From: HGM04593 sp045613945
GTDB lineage: Bacteria; Bacteroidota; Bacteroidia; Bacteroidales; Bacteroidaceae
DNA: 27,838 nucleotides
Assembly: GCA_045613945.1 (NCBI GenBank)
Contig: JAZLBZ010000085.1
Coordinates: forward strand, 1 to 27,838
Direction: 5' to 3'
Shown here: one piece after another, positions 6,942 to 14,554 of the stretch
How the letters are laid out: each line of letters starts with the position of its first letter
Numbering within the stretch: the stretch's first letter is position 1
Translations under genes and position numbers: made by a program
The notes under the pieces: model-generated
Databases searched by the model: none
What the model saw: only the letters and a program-made list of their open reading frames with translations
Told to the model about the DNA's origin: nothing

Positions 6942-9125
6942 ATGTCAAAGATACGTTTTGAGGTCATATCGGCAGCCTTTGGAAAAAAGGCTGTTGAAGT
7001 TCCCGACAGCGAGATGCGTCCGTCGGATTATTTTGGTGCAAAGGTCTTCAACCGCGAGAAGATGTTCAAGTATCTTCCAAAGGAGGTCTACTATAAACTA
7101 ATAGATGTTATAGACAACGACGCCCCGCTTGACAGTTCTATTGCCGACAGTGTTGCCGAGGGTATGAAGCGCTGGGCTGTAGAGAACGGTGCAACGCACT
7201 ACACTCACTGGTTCCATCCGCTGACCGAGACTACTGCCGAGAAACACGATGCTTTCATTGAGCATGATGGCAAGGGTGGTGTGCTCGAGGAGTTTTCGGG
7301 AAAACTGCTTGTCCAGCAGGAGCCCGATGCCTCTTCATTCCCTAATGGAGGTATACGCAGTACATTCGAGGCGCGCGGCTATAGCGCCTGGGATCCCACC
7401 TCGCCAGCCTTTCTCATTGATGATACATTGTGTATTCCAACAGTGTTCATCTCGTATACAGGCGAGGCACTCGACTATAAGGCGCCGCTGTTGAAGTCTT
7501 TGCGTGCTGTTGACAAGGCGGCGACCGATGTGTGCCGTTATTTTGACAAGAATGTGAAGAAGGTTACCACATATCTTGGTTGGGAGCAGGAGTATTTCCT
7601 TGTAGATGAGGGCATGCTGCTTGCACGCCCCGACCTGCTGCTCACAGGACGCACCCTTATGGGACACGACAGTGCAAAGAACCAGCAACTCGAGGACCAT
7701 TACTTTGGTTCAATACCCAAGCGTGTGGCTGCGTTCATGAAGGAACTGGAGATTGAGGCTATGAAACTTGGTATCCCTGCCAAGACCTGTCACAACGAGG
7801 CTGCGCCTAACCAGTTCGAACTTGCTCCAATTTACGAGGAGTGCAACCTGGCTGTTGACCACAATATGCTCATCATGGCACTGATGAAGGAGATAGCACG
7901 CCGTCACGGTTTCCGCGTGCTGCTGCACGAGAAACCATTCAAGGGTGTGAATGGCTCAGGCAAGCATAACAACTGGTCGCTTGGAACAGATACCGGCGTG
8001 CTGCTTATGGCGCCGGGAAAGAACGACAAGGACAACCTGCGCTTCATCACTTTTGTGGTGAATACACTTGCTGCAATATACCGCCACAATGGCTTGCTCA
8101 AGGCGAGCATAATGTCGGCAGCCAACGCCCATCGTCTTGGTGCGGCCGAGGCTCCTCCTGCTATTATCTCAAGTTTCTTGGGCTCGCACCTCTCGTCGGT
8201 GCTCGATCATATGGAGACAACCGATGATGTCGTGAAAATCCTCAGCAAGCGCGAGTTGCGCCTCAATATCCCCTCAATACCCGAGTTGATGATTGACAAC
8301 ACCGACCGCAACCGCACCTCGCCCTTCGCTTTCACCGGAAACCGTTTCGAGTTCCGCGCAGTGGGTGCCGAGGCAAACTGTGCGTCGGCAATGATTGCGC
8401 TCAACACTGCAATGGCCGAGCAGCTCACAATCTTCAAACGCGAGGTAGACGCGCTCATCGACAAGGGCCACAGCAAGGAGGATGCGCTTGTAAAGATTAT
8501 ACGCAAGTATATCAAATATAGCAAGCCTGTCCGCTTCGATGGCAATGGATACAGTGATGAGTGGCGCCGCGAGGCATCGCGTCGCGGCCTCGATTGCGAG
8601 GCAAGCGCTCCGCTGGTGTTCGACCGTTATCTTGACAAGGAGAGCGTGGCAATGTTCCGCGAGATGGATGTGATGACCGAGACCGAACTTGCTGCCCGTA
8701 ACGAGATAAAGTGGGAGATGTATACCAAGAAGATACAGATTGAGGCTCGCGTGCTTGGCGACCTTGCCCTCAACCACATTATCCCCACAGCGACAAAGTA
8801 TCAGAGTTCGCTGCTCGACAACGTAATAAAGATGGAACAGGTCATTGGCAAGGAGGAGGGTGACCGCCTCTCGGCCGAGAATATTCACCTCGTCAAGCAG
8901 ATGGCCGAGCATGTTGCCGAGATACGCCGCCTGGTTGCCGAACTTGTTGAGCGCCGCAAGGTTGCAAACCGCATAGCGACCGAGCGTGACAAGGCTATTG
9001 CCTACCACGATACAGTGGCACCAATGCTTGAGGAGATTCGCTCGCATATCGATAATCTTGAACTTGTAGTGGATAATGAACTGTGGACACTGCCTAAGTA
9101 CAGGGAACTGCTGTTTATAGTCTGA
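6942..9125 (+). CDS. glnN: Type III glutamine synthetase
   Basis: This 727-aa protein is the large GSIII form typical of Bacteroides and some cyanobacteria; it makes glutamine from glutamate, ammonia and ATP. The length fits GSIII (about 730 aa) rather than the ~450-aa GSI. Landmarks include NEAAPNQFELAPIYEE (from about 285), the DHNMLIM segment, HEKPFKGVNGSGKHNNWSL (about 329-347), which matches the catalytic loop and ATP site, and NRTSPFAFTGNRFEFRAVG (about 456-474). The C-terminal 150 residues are helical and charged. It has its own promoter and a strong terminator, so it is monocistronic; no glnB or other nitrogen regulator is adjacent. Confidence 0.96.
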   Translation: MSKIRFEVISAAFGKKAVEVPDSEMRPSDYFGAKVFNREKMFKYLPKEVYYKLIDVIDNDAPLDSSIADSVAEGMKRWAVENGATHYTHWFHPLTETTAEKHDAFIEHDGKGGVLEEFSGKLLVQQEPDASSFPNGGIRSTFEARGYSAWDPTSPAFLIDDTLCIPTVFISYTGEALDYKAPLLKSLRAVDKAATDVCRYFDKNVKKVTTYLGWEQEYFLVDEGMLLARPDLLLTGRTLMGHDSAKNQQLEDHYFGSIPKRVAAFMKELEIEAMKLGIPAKTCHNEAAPNQFELAPIYEECNLAVDHNMLIMALMKEIARRHGFRVLLHEKPFKGVNGSGKHNNWSLGTDTGVLLMAPGKNDKDNLRFITFVVNTLAAIYRHNGLLKASIMSAANAHRLGAAEAPPAIISSFLGSHLSSVLDHMETTDDVVKILSKRELRLNIPSIPELMIDNTDRNRTSPFAFTGNRFEFRAVGAEANCASAMIALNTAMAEQLTIFKREVDALIDKGHSKEDALVKIIRKYIKYSKPVRFDGNGYSDEWRREASRRGLDCEASAPLVFDRYLDKESVAMFREMDVMTETELAARNEIKWEMYTKKIQIEARVLGDLALNHIIPTATKYQSSLLDNVIKMEQVIGKEEGDRLSAENIHLVKQMAEHVAEIRRLVAELVERRKVANRIATERDKAIAYHDTVAPMLEEIRSHIDNLELVVDNELWTLPKYRELLFIV

Positions 9126-9168
9126 ATTCTGTTTCTGTTCAGGTATTGCCTGTATGATATATTTTGTA

Positions 9169-9206
9169 TGTAGGCACCCGGCGCCGGGTGCCTACATCTT
9201 TTTTAT
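9169..9206 (+). terminator. Rho-independent terminator of glnN
   Basis: A perfect 28-nt palindrome at 9169-9196 (core CACCCGGCGCCGGGTG) is followed by TCTTTTTTATT. It begins 43 nt after the glnN stop. Confidence 0.9.
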
Positions 9207-9313
9207 TGCTGTATTTTTTTACTGTTTTATACTGTTTTATACCTTATAATTATAAATAAAATGCTATTTTTACAAAATCTTAGAGATGCTGAGTAATGCT
9301 TAATTTAAATTAT

Positions 9314-12300
9314 ATGAAAAGAATCCTATTTCTATTATTGTTCGTTGCTGCTGTGCTTGGCGTTAATGCCCAGGACACTAAGGTGGCAATCAGTGGCGCG
9401 TATTCCGCCAGTTATGAGAATGAAGATTTGGCTGCTAACAAGGCCGTAGATGGCGATTTTACGACAATTTGGCACAGTCCCTACTCAACTGGCAAAACAA
9501 CTTTCCCGGTTACTTTTACAGTTAACCTCAAAGAGGTTTCTCATGTGGATTATATGAGATATATTCCCCGTCAGGATGGAACACCAAACGGTAACTGGAA
9601 CGAGGTTGACCTCTCTTATGCTACAACGACCAATGGAACAAGTTTTATAAAGATTGGAACATACAAATTGGGCGGCTTAAATGGTGTATATGATTTTATC
9701 ATTCCGGACGGTGGCGTAGAGTGTGGTCGCGTTCGTTTTTCAATCAAGAGTGGTGCGAACGGTTTTGCATCGGCAGCAGAAGTTGAGGCTTATGCAATAG
9801 ACAACTCAAAGAAGGAGTCTTTTGAACAGTATTTCGAGGATGAACTTTACACAGTTCTCAAGTCCGGCGTTACAAGCAGTGCCGGCATTGCCGACTCCGA
9901 TGTGAAGGCATTGGTTGACAATATACTTTCCAATCCAGCCGGATACAAGAAGTTTCGTGTCGGCGAGTATGAGGCCTATATGACAACATCGACCCTGAGA
10001 AACCGTCTCAAGGTCAGCAGTCAGTACAATAACTATGAGAACCCTACAGGTGTCTATCTCAAGGCTGGCGAAAGTTGTATTGTCATTGCAAGCGGCATTG
10101 GTGATTATAGCGTGGGACTCAAGATAAAGAATTGGCTGTTGAACGAGAACTCGAGTGCATATTCGTTGCGCAATGGATTGAATGTCATTACTGCCACAAC
10201 AGAGGGCAATGTATTCGTGAACTACTATACCGATGATTATGAGAAAGCGCCTGATGTAAGGCTTCACTTTGTGAATGCTCCTGTGCAGGGTTACTGGGAT
10301 CAGGAGACCATGACCAATGAGGAGTGGAAAGAAATGCTTGCGGGGCGTGCAAAGAATGACTCAACAATCATCATTACTCGTTCACGCCATGCTCAATTGG
10401 CCTATCCTGTATGCTCATGGCTGCAGCACTGTCCCTCAAATGTGGATTCTGTAATGACTATGTACCAGCAGACACAGTGGGCTTTGCGCGATATGCTTGG
10501 TCTTGAGAAGTATGGCCGCCAGGTGAAGAACCGCCAGTTGTTCTATGCAACAAACTACGGATTCATGGCTGCCGGCAGCGAGGGCGCATATTGCCACATC
10601 GGTAGTCTGGGTGGCGTAATGACTCCCAATGCAAAGAACTTCGATTTCTGGGGTGTAGGCCACGAGTGGGGCCACAACAACCAGATGCCCAATGGATTCA
10701 AATGGCCGGGCTGTGGCGAGACAACAAACAATATCTCTGCATCATGGGCACAGCTCCATTTTGCAGGAGACAGAGACTATCTGCGTCTCGAGGATGAGTA
10801 TTCCGGTATTGATACCTATTCGGGAATGCGTGGCGGACGTATGCAGACCTATTTCGAAGAGGGAATCCGCAAGGGTGTCGCATGGCAGCTTCAGGACGGC
10901 CCAGACTATCACGGCACAGTGCCTGCCGAGAAGACTGTTGCCGGATATGATGCCGATGGAAAGTATATTGGCTCTGTGACCACTACAAGCCGCAACTATG
11001 ACCATTTTGTGAAACTTGTTCCATTTTGGCAGTTGAATCTTTGGGGTACATTGGCAGGCAAGTCGCCCGATATCATTCCAATGGTAATTGAGGGTATCCG
11101 CACTGATGCTAGTTACGAATCAAAGTACAATACAGCAGGTAAGCAGCAGGTGAACTGGATGAAACTTGCTTGCGACAGCGCAGGTCTCAACCTTCTTCCT
11201 TTCTTTGAAAAGGCCGGTATGCTCAAGCCAATCAATGCATACATTGAGGACTACTCTCCAGGCTGGATTGTCATTTCAACCGAAATGATTAGTAGTCTCA
11301 AGGCACACGTTAGTGAAAAGGGTTATCCCACACCAAATGAGGAAATCAACTATATCAATGCCCATAACTTCCACATCTATCGCGACAAACTTGCACTTGA
11401 GGTGCCAAGTCAGTATGGTTATGGTTGCAAGGATATGGGTAATGGAACTGTGAGAGTTGAGCACGCAAAGGTGAAGAATGCTGTTGCATTCGAGACATAC
11501 GATGGCAATGGCGCCCTGTTGCACATTACAATGTATGGTCTTGGTGCCGAGAAGGCTTCTCACACCGATACAAAGGTTCTCTACACCGGCAACTCGGCAT
11601 ATATTGTTGCTGTGGGCTATGACGGTACACGCAAGATGATTTATGGCAAGGCTAACGAGGTTAAGGGTCTAGAACCGGGACGTTTCTACAACATCTCGTC
11701 AATGACCGATGGCACTGCGTTGAGTTGTGGCTCAACTACTCAGCGTGAAATATCGGGTGATATAACATGGAATGTCAGTCGTGCAAAGGCTAATGTAACC
11801 GGTGCTGCAGACCAGGTGTGGCTTTGGGAGGCTGTTGATGGCGGTTTCCATTTGAAGAATATGCAGACCGGCCTTTATTTTGCTTGTGGTTCAGGTGACA
11901 ATCTCGAGGATTTGAAGGGGGCCGATGAGGCTACATTGCTCGAGGCTGTCTGTATGGACGAGGAACAAGGATTGTATACTTTTAGGCTCGCGGGTGGCAA
12001 CGACTATCTGTCGGCAGTTTCAAGCACCGCCACTTGTGTTGAGTTTGGAGCGGGTGGCGATGACAATCTTTGGAAAGTAGAGGAGGTGAAGGAATTTAAA
12101 CTCTCAATACCTACAGCAAAGATTCTTGCAGCATGTTATCCTTTTGCAATGACAATACCTGAAGGGGTTACTGCGTATGTGGTGACAGATGCAGGGAAGT
12201 GGACATTTGATACAAAGGAGTATGACTATGCTTATATTGAGGAGGTGCAGGGTGGAGTGGTTCCTGCATATATGCCTGTAATCTATGTGGGAACTGAAAA

Positions 12301-12691
12301 GGCGGACTACACAGTGGCTTTGCTCCCTGGTGACAACACGCCTCTTGTAGACAATAATCTTCTTCATGGAACAACTATCAGGCAGTACTTGACAAAGGGT
12401 ACATTCCTTTCATCCCTCTCTTCGACTACAACTGGTGGTGCAGTGATGACAATGAAAGGCAATACAAGTACTTCGGGCGTGAAAACTAATTTGGCTTATC
12501 TGCTCAAGTCCGAGGTTGGAAATGTGTCGACAGTCTATCTTGCCGACAAGAAGACTGTGACATCAATTGATGGTGTGAATGTGGATGAGGCAGCAGTTGA
12601 ACTCTATGATTTGAATGGCGTAAAAGTTGTCGCTCCCGAGAAGAATGGTATCTATGTCACATCGGCAGGTAAAAAGGTGCTTGTCAAGTGA
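9314..12691 (+). CDS. Secreted M60-like (enhancin-type) metallopeptidase with F5/8-type C domain and T9SS-like tail
   Basis: The ATG at 9314 is chosen because it gives a clean signal peptide (MKRILFLLLFVAAVLGVNAQ) after an AT-rich leader; an in-frame ATG at 9296 adds 6 residues. The protein is 1125 aa. After the signal there is a discoidin/CBM32-like sugar-binding domain (about 21-161), then an M60-like region with HEWGH (450-454) and Glu469 in GCGETTNN, fitting the family motif HExxHx(8,28)E. A beta-trefoil-like segment (about 775-920) and a beta domain (about 923-1040) follow. The tail is VELYDLNGVKV...NGIYVTSAGKKVLVK, like type A T9SS sorting domains. M60 proteins of gut Bacteroidetes cleave mucin glycoproteins; that substrate is inferred here. 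It is monocistronic. Confidence 0.85.
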   Translation: MKRILFLLLFVAAVLGVNAQDTKVAISGAYSASYENEDLAANKAVDGDFTTIWHSPYSTGKTTFPVTFTVNLKEVSHVDYMRYIPRQDGTPNGNWNEVDLSYATTTNGTSFIKIGTYKLGGLNGVYDFIIPDGGVECGRVRFSIKSGANGFASAAEVEAYAIDNSKKESFEQYFEDELYTVLKSGVTSSAGIADSDVKALVDNILSNPAGYKKFRVGEYEAYMTTSTLRNRLKVSSQYNNYENPTGVYLKAGESCIVIASGIGDYSVGLKIKNWLLNENSSAYSLRNGLNVITATTEGNVFVNYYTDDYEKAPDVRLHFVNAPVQGYWDQETMTNEEWKEMLAGRAKNDSTIIITRSRHAQLAYPVCSWLQHCPSNVDSVMTMYQQTQWALRDMLGLEKYGRQVKNRQLFYATNYGFMAAGSEGAYCHIGSLGGVMTPNAKNFDFWGVGHEWGHNNQMPNGFKWPGCGETTNNISASWAQLHFAGDRDYLRLEDEYSGIDTYSGMRGGRMQTYFEEGIRKGVAWQLQDGPDYHGTVPAEKTVAGYDADGKYIGSVTTTSRNYDHFVKLVPFWQLNLWGTLAGKSPDIIPMVIEGIRTDASYESKYNTAGKQQVNWMKLACDSAGLNLLPFFEKAGMLKPINAYIEDYSPGWIVISTEMISSLKAHVSEKGYPTPNEEINYINAHNFHIYRDKLALEVPSQYGYGCKDMGNGTVRVEHAKVKNAVAFETYDGNGALLHITMYGLGAEKASHTDTKVLYTGNSAYIVAVGYDGTRKMIYGKANEVKGLEPGRFYNISSMTDGTALSCGSTTQREISGDITWNVSRAKANVTGAADQVWLWEAVDGGFHLKNMQTGLYFACGSGDNLEDLKGADEATLLEAVCMDEEQGLYTFRLAGGNDYLSAVSSTATCVEFGAGGDDNLWKVEEVKEFKLSIPTAKILAACYPFAMTIPEGVTAYVVTDAGKWTFDTKEYDYAYIEEVQGGVVPAYMPVIYVGTEKADYTVALLPGDNTPLVDNNLLHGTTIRQYLTKGTFLSSLSSTTTGGAVMTMKGNTSTSGVKTNLAYLLKSEVGNVSTVYLADKKTVTSIDGVNVDEAAVELYDLNGVKVVAPEKNGIYVTSAGKKVLVK

Positions 12692-12712
12692 TTTCTCCTG
12701 AATAGCAATAGC

Positions 12713-12748
12713 GAAGGCGTGGCATTAACTGCTGCGCCTTCTATTTTT
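12713..12748 (+). terminator. Terminator of the M60 peptidase gene
   Basis: The stem GAAGGCG/CGCCTTC (12713-12719 with 12735-12741), extended inward by wobble pairs, is followed by TATTTTT. It lies 21 nt after the stop. Confidence 0.75.
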
Positions 12749-12769
12749 GCCTGCATTTGGAAACAGTTC

Positions 12770-12800
12770 TTTGCGGTGTGCCAAAATTGTGCTATCTTCG
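12770..12800 (+). promoter_or_regulatory. Bacteroidetes-type promoter for ribE
   Basis: TTTG at 12770-12773 and TATCTTCG at 12793-12800 are separated by 19 bp. The start would lie near 12806, leaving a leader of about 35 nt. That is too short for an FMN riboswitch, and none is seen. Confidence 0.7.
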
Positions 12801-12840
12801 CACGAGAATATTATAAACGATAATTTTAATACTTAATATT

Positions 12841-13443
12841 ATGTTTTCAGGTATTGTAGAGGAATTTGCAACGGTGCGCAAGTTGGTGCGTGAGCAGGGT
12901 AACCTGCATTTGACACTTACCTGTTCATTTGTGAGCGAGTTGAAGATAGACCAGAGCGTGGCTCATAATGGCGTTTGCCTCACTGTGGTGGATATCACAG
13001 GTGACGAGTATACCGTTACTGCAATGAGCGAGACACTGGAGCGCTCGAACATCGGTTGCTTGAAGGTGGGTGACAAGGTCAATGTCGAGCGCTCAATGAT
13101 GATGAATGGCCGTCTGGATGGTCACATTGTACAGGGTCACGTTGACATAACAGCCGAGTGTGTCTCAGTGCGCGATGCCGATGGCAGTTGGTATTTCACT
13201 TTCCGTTATCCAAAGGACGCCGCAATGGCGGCAAAGGGATATATGACAGTTGACAAGGGGTCGGTGACTGTCAATGGAGTGAGCCTTACCGTTTGTGAGC
13301 CAACAGATGACTCATTCTCTGTTGCAATCATCCCTTACACCTTTGAGCATACCAATTTCCACACCATAGAGGTTGGTACAAAGGTCAATATTGAATTTGA
13401 TATTATTGGCAAGTATATTGCGCGTATAGCAAGCCTGCAGTAA
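12841..13443 (+). CDS. ribE: Riboflavin synthase, alpha subunit
   Basis: This 200-aa enzyme dismutates two 6,7-dimethyl-8-ribityllumazine molecules into riboflavin and a pyrimidinedione. It shows the two tandem lumazine-binding barrels of the family. Barrel 1 starts with MFSGIVEE and contains NGVCLTV and the MSETLERSN segment. Barrel 2 starts around GHIVQGHVD (about 94-102) and contains VNGVSLTV and IPYTFEHTN. Length is typical. It is first in a two-gene transcript with the unknown gene at 13469; other rib genes are not in the window. Confidence 0.96.
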   Translation: MFSGIVEEFATVRKLVREQGNLHLTLTCSFVSELKIDQSVAHNGVCLTVVDITGDEYTVTAMSETLERSNIGCLKVGDKVNVERSMMMNGRLDGHIVQGHVDITAECVSVRDADGSWYFTFRYPKDAAMAAKGYMTVDKGSVTVNGVSLTVCEPTDDSFSVAIIPYTFEHTNFHTIEVGTKVNIEFDIIGKYIARIASLQ

Positions 13444-13468
13444 AAACAAAGAGCAAAGCATATTGACA

Positions 13469-14050
13469 ATGGTAAATAAAGTATATCTCGAGAATTTTGA
13501 GAGCCGCATAACCGACGAACTTCTGCGCATGTGTAAGCAGTATGGCGTGCTCGACGGCACATTGCTGGCAACAGATGACATCAGCAACCGTTGGGATGAA
13601 CTGGCGCCTGAATATATGGCCGATGCAGTGCCTAACATTGCCGATTATCCAACAGTGGCAATTGCATGGGCCGGTTATCTTGGCATGGCAGTAGCATATC
13701 AGTGGGATGGCGATTGGGCAGCATATTCAAAAGCCGAGTATAAGAGTTATTATGGTGCGCAGGGCTTTGATGATATGGACGAGCATATTGTGTGCGATAT
13801 CATTGGTTTTCATCTTGAATCGCGCGAGGCGAAGGGTATTGAGGATATGATGCGCCGCCTGGGCGAGACTGCTGTCACGCTCATTCGCCGCGAGAGGATT
13901 GAACCCCAATCACCAATGGCATTCCATGTCTATGCACGTGTGGTAAAGGTGATGTTCCGCATTGGTGCTGCAATTGAACTCAAGCGTCTTGGTTATAAGT
14001 TCGAGCAGGTGAATTTGCCAAATGTTGGCGGTGGAGTGGCGCAGTGCTGA
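13469..14050 (+). CDS. Unrecognised protein downstream of ribE
   Basis: This is a 193-aa protein of unknown function. The ATG at 13469 is preferred over an in-frame TTG two codons earlier. No signal peptide or transmembrane helix is evident, so it is probably cytosolic. It is acidic in the middle (GFDDMDEHIVCDIIGF), with a Trp/Tyr-rich stretch (AIAWAGYLGMAVAYQWDGDWAAY) and a basic, helical C-terminal half (MMRRLGETAVTLIRRERIEP). It starts 25 bp after ribE and shares its promoter and the terminator at 14063. It looks like a real gene from its length, codon use and tight fit. No catalytic motif was recognised, and a link to flavin metabolism is only positional. Confidence 0.75.
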   Translation: MVNKVYLENFESRITDELLRMCKQYGVLDGTLLATDDISNRWDELAPEYMADAVPNIADYPTVAIAWAGYLGMAVAYQWDGDWAAYSKAEYKSYYGAQGFDDMDEHIVCDIIGFHLESREAKGIEDMMRRLGETAVTLIRRERIEPQSPMAFHVYARVVKVMFRIGAAIELKRLGYKFEQVNLPNVGGGVAQC

Positions 14051-14062
14051 TATAATTGTATA

Positions 14063-14110
14063 AAAAGAATAAAGGTAGTTGATTTTTTAATCAACTACCT
14101 TTATTCTTTT
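14063..14110. terminator. Bidirectional terminator between the ribE and tkt-rpiB units
   Basis: A perfect 20-bp stem (14063-14082 with 14091-14110) has an 8-nt loop and A/T tracts at both ends. It sits between convergent genes, 12 nt from one stop and 9 nt from the other, so it can serve both directions. Confidence 0.9.
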
Positions 14111-14119
14111 ACCTATATA

Positions 14120-14554
14120 TTACTTTACAGGGATTGCGTCGATGCGTGCCTGGTGACGGCCGCCCTCGAATGGCGTGCTCAAGAAAGTCTCAACACACTC
14201 CTTTGCGCTATCTGTCGCGATGAAACGTCCGGGCATAACCATTACGTTTGCATCGTTGTGCTGGCGTGCAAGTGCTGCAATCTCGGGCATCCAGCAGAGT
14301 GCGCTGCGTATTGCATCGTGGTGGTTCAATGTCATGTTGATGCCGTTGCCTGTGCCGCAAATTGCGATACCTTTCTCAAATTCACCGTTCTCAATAGCAT
14401 TTGCTAGTGCGTGGGCAAACTCGGGATAGTTACAACTCTCTGTGCTGTGTGTGCCAAAGTCTACGAATTCATAACCCATTGCTGTGAGCCACTCCTTAAC
14501 CTGCTCCTTGAGCGGATAGCCTGCGTGGTCGCTTGCCAAACCTATCTTTTTCAT
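14120..14554 (-). CDS. rpiB: Ribose-5-phosphate isomerase B
   Basis: This 144-aa protein of the RpiB/LacA-LacB family interconverts ribose-5-phosphate and ribulose-5-phosphate. The motifs are SDHAGYPLK (8-16), with Asp9 and His10, then the anion-hole loop ICGTGNGI with catalytic Cys66, and RQHNDANV with His99. Cys66 and His99 have the same numbers as in E. coli RpiB. The start codon shares its A with the transketolase stop (TAATG), so translation is probably coupled. Both enzymes belong to the non-oxidative pentose phosphate pathway. An allose-6-phosphate role is possible in the family but less likely in this context. Confidence 0.95.
   Translation of the reverse strand: MKKIGLASDHAGYPLKEQVKEWLTAMGYEFVDFGTHSTESCNYPEFAHALANAIENGEFEKGIAICGTGNGINMTLNHHDAIRSALCWMPEIAALARQHNDANVMVMPGRFIATDSAKECVETFLSTPFEGGRHQARIDAIPVK

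Noticed and set aside
8274..9047. A 257-codon open frame on the minus strand, opposite glnN.
   Set aside because: It lies fully inside the strongly conserved glnN coding sequence, and its protein is Leu/His/Cys-rich with no recognisable domain. It is a shadow of codon bias.
9215..9243. Short direct repeat of ACTGTTTTAT before the M60 gene.
   Set aside because: There are only two copies of 10 bp in AT-rich DNA, with no promoter consensus. It is too little to call a regulatory site.
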